Part shown: in pieces, positions 11,185 to 21,101 of the stretch
Layout of the letters: every line of letters starts with the position of its first letter
Numbering within the stretch: the first letter of the stretch is position 1
Translations under genes and position numbers: made by a program
NCBI GenBank assembly: GCA_009731375.1
Contig: BJOX01000302.1
Span: 453,904 to 517,903 of the forward strand
Direction of reading: 5' to 3'
Length of the DNA: 64,000 bases
Source: Paulinella micropora
Lineage: Eukaryota > Cercozoa > Imbricatea > Euglyphida
Notes under the pieces: model-generated
Told to the model about the DNA's origin: nothing
What the model saw: the letters and a program-made list of their open reading frames with translations, nothing else
Database searches by the model: none

Positions 11185-11415
11185 TGCCTCTAGCTTTTAC
11201 AGACACTTAGGATGAATTTATTCAACAGACTTGCTACACCGCTGCAAGGACCTGCATCCTTTGATGTTTACAATTTTTTTTTTCATTTTTAGTGTTAATG
11301 CAACATTAACATGTATCATACTTCATCATCATGAATCGCTAGTTTACATATAGTTTCATATGGCCAATCATGTTAGTAACTTAAAGATAATATACATATA
11401 CATATATGTTATGCC
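11185..11415 (+). other. Element B 3' untranslated region
   Basis: AT-rich sequence between the pol stop and the polypurine tract with no coding potential. It includes gctgcaaggacctgcatcc-type sequence that is also found at the same place in element C, around 36320-36360. Confidence 0.7.
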
Positions 11416-11424
11416 GAGGGGGAG
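11416..11424 (+). promoter_or_regulatory. Element B polypurine tract
   Basis: GAGGGGGAG lies immediately before the LTR start AGTAAG. The same tract precedes the 3' LTR of element C (36197-36205, minus). It would prime plus-strand DNA synthesis. Confidence 0.8.
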
Positions 11425-11819
11425 AGTAAGCAATAATATTTACTAAATATATTGTTACCTTTTATGGTCAATTTCACGACATAACATTTATATTTGACCG
11501 GATCATATTCATTACCATTTTCATATTTCGTATCATTATTATTATTCGTTACGTTGATATTACCGCTATTCACAATTAGTTGCCAGTTAGTATAGATTGG
11601 CCCATAGTGAATCATCACTTGAATTTCTGACCACAAGATCAGTATATAAATTTGTGGTATTATTTCACTATAAATTTATGGTAAATTAGATTGAGTTTCA
11701 GTCATTGGTTTCTAACCATTGATTAAATTCATTATTGTTCCTTCAACCTTTGATCAAAGTGCCTCAGCGCAAACGATTATTCAAGTATCCGGAGACTAAT
11801 GTCTACTAGTGTACTTACT
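11425..11819 (+). repeat. Element B 3' LTR (AGTAAG...CTTACT)
   Basis: This 395-bp sequence begins AGTAAGCAATAATATT and ends GTACTTACT. It is similar to the 419-bp LTRs of element C, for example sharing tttgatcaaagt and cctcagcgc words. It ends directly at the target duplication GCGAT. The termini are not the usual TG...CA but a 6-bp inverted AGTAAG/CTTACT. Confidence 0.85.
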
Positions 11820-11824
11820 GCGAT
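11820..11824 (+). repeat. Target-site duplication GCGAT, right copy
   Basis: This directly follows the B LTR end CTTACT and equals 5455-5459. Confidence 0.88.
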
Positions 11825-12715
11825 AGCCTCGAGAAGCGATTCCCGATCAAAAGGCTAGGCGTAGCTAGAGAGTTCAAAGGCATGGAGATCGAACAAAAGG
11901 ACGGAGAGATAATTGTACAGCAGCGCACATACGCGACGAAGGTACTCAAGTTTTTCGGTTACGCTGATTCTAAGCCAAGTGCTACCCCGGGTACAAAAAT
12001 CGATCCAGCCCCGATGCACAGTTCAGCCAAGCTCAGACAATTTTCAATTCCCCAGATAGTCGGTAGTCTCCTATTTCTAGCAAAGATGACAAGACCGGAC
12101 ATCGATGAAGCTGTAAACGCCGCGAGCGTTATGCAGACAATCGACGCGGGAGTTGCTTACGCGCGATTAGGCAAATGCATCCGCTATTTGAAGAATTTAT
12201 GGGGTTTGCGGTTCAAATCGGGCACAAGATCCGGGTTGGCTGAACAAATTTCCGTTTATCCGGATGCCGCGCACAAAGCGTGTCTCAAGACGGGTAAGTC
12301 GCGAACCGGCTACGTAATACTCGTCGGCAGCAGCCCAGTAGCTTGGTTGTCGAAGAGACAAACTAAAGTAGCTCTTTCTTCCAATGACGCCGAAATCATC
12401 GCTGCTAACGAAGCGCTTCGCGAGATGATGGCAGTCAAAAACATTCTCACAGAGATAGACTTAGCACAAAATAATCCCGTTGATATGTTCGAAGATAATG
12501 CACAAACAATCTTAGCAGCACAGCGAGGTTTAGCGGGACCGCGAACTAAGCATCTTCTCGTAGAAGAACACTATATGCATGAACTGGAAACTCTCTGAAT
12601 CGTAAAATTTCGGAAGGTAAGTACAGATGAGCAAATCGGTGATGTTTTAACTAAGCACCTTCCTAAAGATCAGATGGATTATCTTTTGGATAAATTCACG
12701 ATTAAAATGGAATAA
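11825..12715 (+). pseudogene. Element A reverse transcriptase 3' part and RNase H
   Basis: This continues the RT interrupted at 5459 in the same phase: the thumb region (KRLGVAREFKGMEI), copia words RQFSIPQIVGSLLFLA and TRPDIDEAVNAA, then RNase H with VYPDAAHKAC, VALSSNDAEIIAA and GPRTKHLLVEEHY. A TGA at 12596-12598 interrupts the frame; beyond it the typical Pol end DVLTKHLP and a TAA (12713-12715) follow. Together with 4896-5459 this makes a nearly complete but broken pol end. Confidence 0.87.
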
Positions 12716-14213
12716 ACATCGGTAATATGGTTAATTTCGAATTTTTCGTGATTAACTAATACGTTAAATTTTTGTAACAGCAATTTACGCAAATTTTTGC
12801 ATACGCATGTATCGTACTCAGGTGTAAGAAGGCCCGAGCCGACTCTGAGAAGCGCACGAGCTATGCAACGAGTTCGTTGATTGAGATAGGAGCTTAGGGA
12901 CAACAGAACATGGAAAGCGAGCTAAAGTCACAGGACTTAGCCGCAGGATAGATTAGGCTCAGGAGGAGCAACCTATGAGAGAAAACTGCATAGTCAATAG
13001 TTATGGCATGTTATTGTTGACTTACTGTTCATTTTTCTTAATCAGGTAGTTCTTTCAGAGGCGCGAATCGAACATCGATCGGAATTAGGGAAGTATAGGA
13101 TAGATACATCTCACAAAGGTAGAATTGTTGACATTGCTTCCGATCTGTCGATTTCACGTCATTTTATTTACATAAGCACTTCTTATTCGTTACCAACATC
13201 GAAATGCTTGATCTATTTCGTCATAAGTCGGATAGATGCATACATACCTTGATTTTAATGTAGTAATTTTGTGTATTTATGAAGTTGCATGATTAACGTT
13301 GCAAAACGTGAATATGTGATAGACGCATTTAATTTTTATCATCGAAAATGACGTCTCATATGAAGTTAGTAATACATTTGATGTATAACATTGCAACATG
13401 TTTTATGTTCAAATGCAATATTACATAATAATGGAACTATTTCATTTATGTTGTTTCTATTATGTTACCTTCTATCAATCCCACTTCGAGACATCATAGT
13501 CGTACTGACGACTCAGATTTTTCTAAGTCACATTTCATATAATGTTACAAATGAGATAGAACATATATGATACAAATTCAGAAATCGACGCGCCCGGTTC
13601 TAACGAAGGAGTCCGAACAGCCCGACATAAGAACTACGCGATCGAAGCTCGCACCCGACGAGACTCAACGTCATCTGCGTCGTCTCGACTCCGCATGTTC
13701 AGCACACAACGACCGTAATACTATGGACTGAAGAGCGGGCAATAAAGTTATCGCACCGCAGGCCGGCAGGCTTGTCGGCGATGAAGCGATATCTCTGGTC
13801 AACGCGACGTTCAGCTACGACCGACGATCCCGACTCTCCGAACGTCACGAACTTTGCAAAATTTTTAATTTTACTAGCGTTATGCTACAATTACGCATGG
13901 ACCATTAATTGTTACATTACGGGTAACAAATGGATATGGCCAATTGATTGTTACACTACGGGTAACAAATTGACACGGCCTTAGCCAATTATTTAACCAA
14001 TACGTACGATTTTGCAACTGCGATGGACCTATCGACCTGCGACGACACGCACCTACGACGACTGCAGTTTAAATGTAACATGGTTATTATCACGTAATGA
14101 ATTGGCAATGTCAGACTGCGCAGTATGAGGGCGATTATTTCTAAATTTGTACAGAACTATTAGTACAGTATTTACAATTTACTTATTCGGTTCATTTACG
14201 ATATTATCTAATT
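12716..14213 (+). other. Non-coding 3' region of element A
   Basis: About 1.5 kb of AT-rich DNA after the pol stop with no convincing ORF. A GC-richer island at about 13585-13850 has many cga/gac words but no recognisable protein. It probably belongs to the element's 3' untranslated region because a polypurine tract follows. Confidence 0.5.
13902..13980 (+). repeat. Tandem ~38-bp duplication with GTTAC/GTAAC inverted words
   Basis: attgttacattacgggtaac and attgttacactacgggtaac occur back to back, each followed by aaat/aaattg..ggcc. Each copy contains GTTAC...GTAAC, able to form a small hairpin. Confidence 0.75.
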
Positions 14214-14222
14214 AAGGGGGAG
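14214..14222 (+). promoter_or_regulatory. Candidate polypurine tract of element A
   Basis: AAGGGGGAG is the same kind of tract as in elements B and C and lies downstream of A's pol. The sequence after it (CGTCACAGCC...) may be the start of A's 3' LTR, but no second LTR is in the window to prove it. Confidence 0.4.
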
Positions 14223-15148
14223 CGTCACAGCCTCACACTTCCTGACGTATTTGCAATTACGATAATACCGTTTTATAGATTATTCGTTAATAAGTGGCAC
14301 AAGTGGCACTTAACTATTTACCAATACAGTTTGTCTGTTACCATTTTATTCAGTACGGATGGATGGTCAGTTAAGACGCAGTATAGGTAGAACAGTTACA
14401 GTCATTCAGTCCATATTATAATTAGTCACAGTCAGTAGTTGTGCTTCCAACCATAATCGTTGCTAGTGACGTGGCATAGTTATAGAGTAAAACGGAAAGT
14501 GATTGTATTCTCAGTAAAGTTCATTCCAGTAACAAGGAAGTAGTCGTGGGATTATTTTAGTGTCATTTACTGACATCCGGAACTCAATCTGCCGGAATTC
14601 CTCAGAAGGAATAGTCCGTCAATTGTGTTTAATCAGTCTTGCCTTTAGTCGTGTGTATTTCGGATTTACGTCCGGAGCACTCCTCTCAGTTCGGATCACG
14701 GTTTTATTCATCAGCGAATATATTCAGTCATCGTCTTTCACGCATGGAACTGCAACTGATTTGGCATTCGGTTTGAGTCGAAGGGACACGACAGAATGTT
14801 TGAAGATGCCTGCCTTGTCCTGAAAGAGTTGGTCTTGTTGGGGTTTGGTGAGGCTTGGGTTGACTGCTTCAGGGGGAAACTTAGGACCTGTTGGTGCCGC
14901 TTTTTGTTCCGCTCGCTTGGTTAGGAAGTCGCGGCAAAGTCTTTCAGAGATGAAGAACCACGGAGTAGGATGGTCCCTGGACTGTTGATGCCGTGCAGAA
15001 GAGCATGCGAGGGTCAGGGCATGTCTGCGCGAAGTCTTCCATGAAGGAATCTGTGTGTGGAAACGGCGGGCCGATGTCGGTCTGAAGAGTCAAAAGGAGC
15101 AGGCAGCCGTAGTTTTTCGGAGTATGGAGAATGCCCCGGATTTGGTTG
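14223..15148. other. Unassigned DNA, possibly the 3' LTR of A and flank
   Basis: AT-rich to about 14560, then mixed composition. An open frame at 14560-14823 (+) has no recognised motif and I do not treat it as a gene. No repeat boundary is visible. Confidence 0.4.
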
Positions 15149-15604
15149 TCAGGCTTGACTTTGCGTATTGCCCAAACTCTGATTTAAGCCAGTGCCAGGC
15201 CGAGCGAGAATATTGAATTGGCGGCAACTCCGAGATTTATGGTCGAGAAGTCGTCGTCTTGGAGGTGCGGCTCGATGATCGGAAGAGGCAATGTGGCTAG
15301 GTGACAGAGGAAAGGTTGCTTTTGGGCAATCCGCAAAGTTCACACTTTCCTTGTTCCGAGGGTGTTGCGAACGTCGCGTCGTTGAATGAGGAGGAGAAGT
15401 CGCAGATGTCTGAGTCGTAGTCGGCGTTGATGGCAAATTGCTTGACGACGAACCGCTTGACGAGGATCCACTTGACGAAGACGACGAGGGGCCTTGTCCA
15501 CCGTCCTTTGAGTCGTCATCGTCGTGATGCTTCTTGTTCTCACTGGGCTTGCAGCCAAAAAAGGGCTGTGGTCGAACAGGGTAGGCACGAGTTACCTGTG
15601 GCAA
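15149..15604 (-). pseudogene. Ser-rich ORF, tail of an unknown minus-strand coding region
   Basis: A 151-codon minus-strand frame with a poly-Ser/Gly stretch (15430-15500) and basic Arg-rich ends. It follows, in the same direction but a different frame, the larger frames at 15858-17300. It could be the C-terminal part of the same decayed or spliced protein. No domain is recognised. Confidence 0.35.
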
Positions 15605-15857
15605 CGGTGCGGCCGGTGCGTCAGAACCAGTGGCCGCTGGTGGATGAGCCAGGGTTGATGGAGGCCAATGGTGGCTGTGCTGGGGCCGGTGGTACCGGCG
15701 CTGGGGCCGATGGAGGCTGAACAGGGGCTATTGTTCCTGACGATGAACTCGAGCTAGATAACGAACTGGATGAGGAACTTGAACTTGACGAAGAATCAGG
15801 TTGATCATCGTACTTCTCAGGGAAATACGATATCTCGTAAGGGTGTGATGACGATGC

Positions 15858-17335
15858 TCAAACGTCGAATCCAGCATGGATACTGTAGGTGTGGGGATAT
15901 CCGATTCGGTAGTGTCTCTGCGTCTCTCTTGGAGAGAGTGTAAATACATGGGAGGTCTCAGGTTCTGGCATAAGCAATCGCTCGTACACGAGGTCTCGGG
16001 TACTCATTTGTAGCCTGTTGTAGAAACGGTCGTTCTGTCCTGAACTCCTTGAGGTTGATCCACCGGTGTCCGAGGTGGCCTTCGTGTTGAAGGGTGTTAT
16101 ACTTAACGCCTGTGCGCCAAACGTTTTAGTGTCGTTGAGCGTGGCGTGATGGTAGCATACGGATAAGTGGGGTTCCGTATGGGTAGCCACGGAGACGTTT
16201 GTCTCGGGAGTACGGGTTAATGATATCCGTCGAACATGGGACAGTAATACTATGGAGTGGGTGGTGTACCACAGGAATTTCCTTGCTTGAACGTCTTACG
16301 GTTTCGCTGGCGATGGTCATAAGAAACCACTGGGCTAGATGCCACGGGACGTTTTCATAACGTATCCAACGGAATTCGCATAAGAAAGAATCCCTAATTC
16401 TCGGTGTGTCCGGGCGTGCCTTCCAGTTGGGTGCTTGTTGAAGGTAGTCGCGGGTAGAGGCGTCGTCGATCGAAACTGTTCCGACGAATTTCGTTACACA
16501 CACCGCTTGTCCCATATAGTGGTTAGGGTTAAAGAATGAACCCAGAAACAGTTCGTCTCTTCTGATGTTACTATCGTCGAAGTAGGTGAGCGGCAGGTCG
16601 ACAATGCAATCGTAAGATCGCTCGTGTACTGCACGTAGTTCTGGCACGATGTTTCCGCGATCGTGGTCATAGTAGGTGTCATTTGCGACGATTTTGAGCC
16701 ATATCGGGTCGTTACACGGAAGGCGATGAAAGTAATGCTGTAGAGCAAAGCAGCGTTCTCGAGTTGGGAGTCGAAAGACACTGCGTTTGTATAGTGATGT
16801 CGAAAGCGGCAGCGGATGAAATCGTAGATGCTTAACTTCGGTTTGCTCCATACTGCACCACGGGAATAGGAGTTCTCCTCGAAGGACGGCTGCTAAGGGT
16901 GATGCACTTGGGTTTGCTCCCACAAGTAGGCCGAGATACGAAGATCGATATCCCCATGGGCGGAAAATATGGTCGAAGGACATTCCTGCTTCGAAGTACG
17001 GGACATCGCCAGTGGGTTCGATGTTAGGTCCGACTAGAGAGGATGCAATAAGTTGAGCAGTGTTTCTACCGTTTTGCGGGCCGAAGTGGAATATGATAGC
17101 AGTGTGTTTGCTTTCATAAAACCGCGACATCATGGTGGAACCTTCCGGGATCTGGAAGATGTCTTCAAGTGCGGCTTTCGTAGACGCATTGCTGCCGCGA
17201 CGGGTCATCAAGGGGGCTGATGTAGTGTTTGCACGGACCAGGCACATGGCTTCGGTGTTGACGACTGCGAGGGGGCGTCTAGTGCCCGAACGAAGAGCTA
17301 GGACATGACGGAGACTTATGGAGTAGGGGCCGGTT
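15858..17335 (-). pseudogene. Unknown minus-strand ORF (~390 codons) with frameshifted continuation
   Basis: An open frame runs from about 17335 (first ATG 17247) to 16126, then similar-looking coding continues at 16190-15858 in another frame. It is rich in Tyr, His, Arg and Phe, with words such as EVKHLRFHP, VFRLPTRERC and DLPLTYFDDS. I recognise no family. A weak resemblance exists to the ORF at 25968-26552 (V-x3-R-x-HP...SL-x3-VFR...LP), also next to a copia-like element. It may be a second ORF of a mobile element or a host gene. Confidence 0.4.
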
Positions 17336-17504
17336 GGTCGTAGGTTGTAGAGACTGCTGCACTATGTGCAGTTGTGCCGGATGATCTTAAATGTTAATAT
17401 TAATTGATTATTAAGTAATATAATTGCTTTTTTCTTAATATTACTACTTTGAATGCTAGTTAGAGCTTGCAATCTCATCGTGCTCACATGCAAAAATATT
17501 AAGT

Positions 17505-17605
17505 CAACCCGCAGTCCGGACCTGTATAACTAAATGGGTAAGTTGATGTAATATGAATTACTATGCATAATTATATGCAAATACTGCATTAAAACGCACA
17601 AAAAG
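17505..17605 (+). repeat. ~100-bp direct repeat, copy 1
   Basis: It starts CAACCCGCAGTCCGGACCTG and ends AAAACGCACAAAAAG, and is repeated almost exactly at 17670-17776 with one extra internal 6-bp piece in copy 2. The pair flanks a 15-bp stem hairpin. Confidence 0.85.
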
Positions 17606-17620
17606 TGAAAAAGTGAGGTT

Positions 17621-17661
17621 CAATTCCAGTAGATGACCACAGAGAGCATCTACTGGAATTG
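17621..17661. repeat. Perfect 15-bp stem hairpin between the direct repeats
   Basis: CAATTCCAGTAGATG (17621-17635) and its exact reverse complement CATCTACTGGAATTG (17647-17661) are separated by an 11-nt loop. It could be a non-autonomous element, an RNA hairpin, or a 3'-end signal for the convergent minus-strand frames. Confidence 0.85.
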
Positions 17662-17669
17662 CATCTCAG

Positions 17670-17776
17670 CAACCCGCAGTCCGCACCTGTATAACTAAAT
17701 GCGTAAGTTGATGTAATTGTAGTATGAATTACTATGCATAATTATATGCAAATACTGCATTAAAACGCACAAAAAG
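17670..17776 (+). repeat. ~100-bp direct repeat, copy 2
   Basis: This matches 17505-17605, with an insertion of ttgtag-like sequence after gatgtaa. No target duplication is seen around the pair. Confidence 0.85.
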
Positions 17777-17802
17777 AAACTTTAAATGAGAAAAACAAAG
17801 TT

Positions 17803-17837
17803 TTCCAGATAAATCTGGAACTTCTGCCACTTGGCAG
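17803..17837. other. Two small adjacent hairpins near the 3' end of gene G1
   Basis: TTCCAGA/TCTGGAA (17803-17809 and 17814-17820, 4-nt loop) and CTGCC/GGCAG (17824-17828 and 17833-17837) lie just downstream of the G1 stop on the minus strand. They may act in mRNA 3'-end formation; this is an inference from position. Confidence 0.5.
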
Positions 17838-17889
17838 GTAATAGAAAGGCTTTGTCTGCAGCAACCTAAGTTAATCATGCTATAGAATT

Positions 17890-18273
17890 TTACACCCGCC
17901 CATTAGCAAGGAAGCTGATAAAATTGGTGGTTTGCTGCGATTGCGTTGCTAGAAAAGCTGAAAGAGCATTATTTCCAGCACCGTGGGGCTGGTAGCACAC
18001 ATAGCACCTGCAGTTAGCAGGATGAGGCATGGCAGGAAATGCCCCTCTGCACCGCGGGCACGCACACCCGTCACCGTGCTGGAGGCAGACAAGGCACCTG
18101 CACGTGGGTGCATGCTGATAACGAAAGGGAGCGCGCTTCGGAGCGCATTTGAAACACTTACATCCTTCACCATGCTTGGGCTCGACTTCATTTACCTCGC
18201 AATCAGGGCATTCACAGCCCTCACCATGCGCAAAGCATTCGGCGCACTTACATCCTTGCCCATGACGCTGCAC
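17890..18273 (-). CDS. G1 terminal exon: cysteine-rich repeat domain
   Basis: Six units fit H-x3-C-x-C-x2-C with 14-22 residue spacing (HGQGCKCAEC, HGEGCECPDC, HGEGCKCFKC, HAPTCRCLVC, HGDGCACPRC, HPANCRCYVC). A seventh (HKPGCKCPPC) lies about 120 residues earlier, at about 18560, upstream of the TAG. Each unit offers one His and three Cys, as for a small zinc site. From memory, similar H-x3-C-x-C-x2-C words occur in plant VAL/HSI2-type proteins; I cannot test that. The stop at the gene end is TAA at about 17890. Confidence 0.7.
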   Translation of the reverse strand: MQRHGQGCKCAECFAHGEGCECPDCEVNEVEPKHGEGCKCFKCAPKRAPFRYQHAPTCRCLVCLQHGDGCACPRCRGAFPAMPHPANCRCYVCYQPHGAGNNALSAFLATQSQQTTNFISFLANGRV

Positions 18274-21070
18274 TCGCTGCGGCTGCTGGCTGCCCTTGCG
18301 CTGCTTGTGGCCCTTGCGCTGCTTGTGGCCCTTGCGCTGCTTGCGGCCCTTGCGACCCTTCGCAGGCTTCGGCTCCTCCTACTCCTCCTCCTCCTCCTCC
18401 GACTCCTTCTCTGGCTTAGACTTTTTCTGCTGCGGTTGCTTCTTTTCTGGCTTCTTTGCTGCAGGCGTCGGCTTGTGCGTCGACGCAGGCGTCGGGACAG
18501 GCGGCGACTTTACTTCCATCACGTCGGCTTCCATGGCACGCATGAAGGCACAGGGAGGACACTTGCAGCCAGGCTTGTGGTGCGAGTTGCCTCCGCCACC
18601 CTTCTTGCTAGGCTTGGTTGGTTTCGGAGTCGCTGTGGTTGGCTTCGGATTCGCTGGGCTTGGCTTGGGATGTGCTGGAGGACCCACATCCAACCATTTC
18701 AGTTTCCCATCCTGCAGTCAAAAAGAAAAGTGCTCACACATATTACTACTACACTCAACAGAAACGTACCGCATCCACACCGACGGGGATTGACACCGGT
18801 TGCTTTCCCGCAGGATGGTTCTTCCAAAATCCCGGCCCGTAATCGGTCAATGGGAACATGCCGATGTAAAAATCTGCAACCAGTACCGGAATGGGAAACT
18901 TCCCCCCCTCTTTTTTCGTCGGCATGGTGAAGACCACATTCTCTCCTGAAAATTCTGCAGCATGATCAATCAAGCCGCCTCCTTGAGAAGCAGGAATGTT
19001 TCCTGCTAAAATTTGCTCGCGCTTGTTCATGTTCAGCTTCCATATCTTGCGCTTGAGCCTCAACGTGTGGGTGCCGGGGTTCGCTGCAATGATTTTGAAC
19101 TGTTCGGGATCCGTGACCTCGTCGAACTCTTCGCCGAAAAATTCCAACCGTGGATTGTGATCCCCGTCAAACCCGTTCAAGCGGAGGCCACTGGAACCAA
19201 TGAAATCTCCAAGCTTGCCCCCATTGATGGGCATTGCATAAACCTTCACGCAATCCGCACCCAACTCCTTGCATTCGTCGCCAGCGATGGTTCGCATGTC
19301 TAACAGCCCCCACTTCCACTTTGGAAGCGTGGCGCTCCGCTTGGGCCTCGCGGAACTGCATAAAAAAATTATGCATTAATATTTGATTGAAGAAATGAAC
19401 TTACCCGGGGGAGATGGCAGGGGATGCGCTGTCCGCTGCACTAGTCTTGCGCGAAGGGCTGCACTTCTCTTGCCGCAGCCAGACAGCCTTCGGAAGTGGA
19501 ACATCCGAAGGCCAAGCATTGTTACCAGCAAACAGATGGGGCTCAAACGCAGCAGAGATAAACTTCTTCACATACTCGTCAGAAACGTTGCCAGGATGGA
19601 CATTCCAGTCCTTGGTGGTCGCGATCGGATCTATGTCTCCCTCCTCGCAGAAAACAAACTCAACAGATGGTTCAAACACACCCTCCGCCGTGATTTCCTC
19701 CACCTGGCGCGCAAGCATAACTGCACGTCGACCCATCGTGAAGGTATCTTCAGTCGCTTGCTTCTTCTCCAACCAGCGACCAGGCCTGCAGCAGTGCAAG
19801 CATTATTACAGCTTTCTATCACAGCTACGCCAGTAAGTACCCCAAGCACGCCAACCTCTCTGCACTACTACTAGGGCCTCGGGTCGTGAGCCAGCAATCC
19901 AGCGACTACCAGTCCACAAGCAGTGAAGGAATGCGTGCACAATCTAGAAAAAAAAAAGTACCCCTATCTCTAATCCCAGATCACTCCAGTACTGCTTGAT
20001 GAGCAGCGAAAAATAAATGACAGCATTGGTCATGGGGTCCGTGAACGCTAAGAGAAGCCTATCATCACATAGCACTGCTTTATTGTACCATTCATGAAAA
20101 CAGCACGTACCCTTTCTGCAATTCAACTTTTTCCTCTTGCGAGGCATCCTGCGCGAACTTAACGTAGTACTTCTTGGTGTTGGGGATTGCCCAATACTTC
20201 AAGGCTGGCTTCGGATTGACTACGAGCTGAAGTATGCGCCTGGGCTGTTTAGGCGCGCCGGTGAGGGGCGGCGACACATCTTCACGCGCGGGGGAAGGCG
20301 GCGGCACATCTTTACCCGCGGGGGGAGGCGGCGGCACATCTTCACGCGCGGGGGGAGGCGGCGGCACATCTTTACGCGCGGGGGGAGGCGGCGGCACATC
20401 TTCTTCATTGAGACGCAGGACTGCGTTCTGTTGCAGCAGACCTGACTTGGCAGCTTCGGAAAACTTGCTGATGTTCTGCAAGTCCTTCTGCAACTGCAGC
20501 TGCTGTTCCGCCGTCAGCTCAGTCCTTTCCTCCTCGCGGCCGTTGTGCTTCGACTCGCTGTCAGAACATTAAATAATAATATTGCAATGCAAATCAAAGT
20601 AGTAAACCTGTCATTGGGGTCGGAGTTGCCTTCTGCCGCAGCCGGGCTCTTGAGAAGAAGAAAAAGGAGAAGAAGAAGAAGGAGAAGAAGAAGAAGGAGG
20701 AGAAGAAGGAGGAGGAGAAGAAGGAAGAGAAGAAGGAGAAGAAGAAAAAAAAGAAGCATAGTTGTAGCAATACTATCAGCTCCAGTAGTAGTTACTAGTA
20801 GTAGTAGTAGTAGTAGTAGTAGTAGGAGGAGGAGGAGGAGGAGGTCTGGAGAAGAAGAAGAAGAAGAAGAAGAAGAAGAAGAAGAAGAAGAAGAAGAAGA
20901 AGAAGAAGAGTAGTAGTGGTAGTAGTAGCAGCAGTAGCAGTAGTAGTATTGGTAGTAGTAGAGGGAGGAGGAGGAGGAGGAGGAAGAAGAAGAAGAAGAA
21001 GAAGAAGAAGAAGAGTAGTAGTAGTAGTATTGGTAGTAGTAGTGGTGGTAGTAGTAGTAGCAGCAGTAGC

Positions 21071-21101
<31 letters not shown>

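Larger units (their letters stand above)
5460..11819 (+). mobile_element. Ty1/copia-like retrotransposon B (5'-truncated, nested in A)
   Basis: This belongs to the same family as element C: protein-level similarity runs from about 5488 to the 3' LTR. The 5' LTR and first part of gag are missing. After the TSD only AGT of the LTR end (AGTAAG) could remain, followed by a short filler, gtttatagctactt, copied from 5438-5451; homology to C starts near gcctacg at about 5484. The rest is middle region with MYND finger, protease, integrase, RT, RNase H, polypurine tract and a 395-bp 3' LTR. The frame has a 4-bp insertion in MYND, a TAG at 7684-7686 and two compensating shifts near 8400 and 8740. Confidence 0.9.
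1..14222 (+). mobile_element. Ty1/copia-like retrotransposon A (degraded, split by element B)
   Basis: Domains run in copia order: gag with CCHC knuckle, protease, pre-integrase, integrase, then RT and RNase H. The element starts before the window, so its 5' LTR is not seen. Coding frames shift repeatedly (changes near 830, 1350, 1830, 2860, 3430, 4050 and 4890) and contain TAA, TAG and TGA stops, so this copy is dead. RT is interrupted at 5459 and resumes at 11825; the 6.4 kb between is element B plus one target duplication. The pol frame ends at TAA 12713-12715. A candidate polypurine tract lies at 14214-14222; the true 3' end is uncertain because no second LTR is available for comparison. 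Confidence 0.85.

Noticed and set aside
17505-17776. CRISPR array
   Set aside because: Only two repeats of about 100 bp with a hairpin spacer in a eukaryotic setting; CRISPR repeats are shorter and more numerous.
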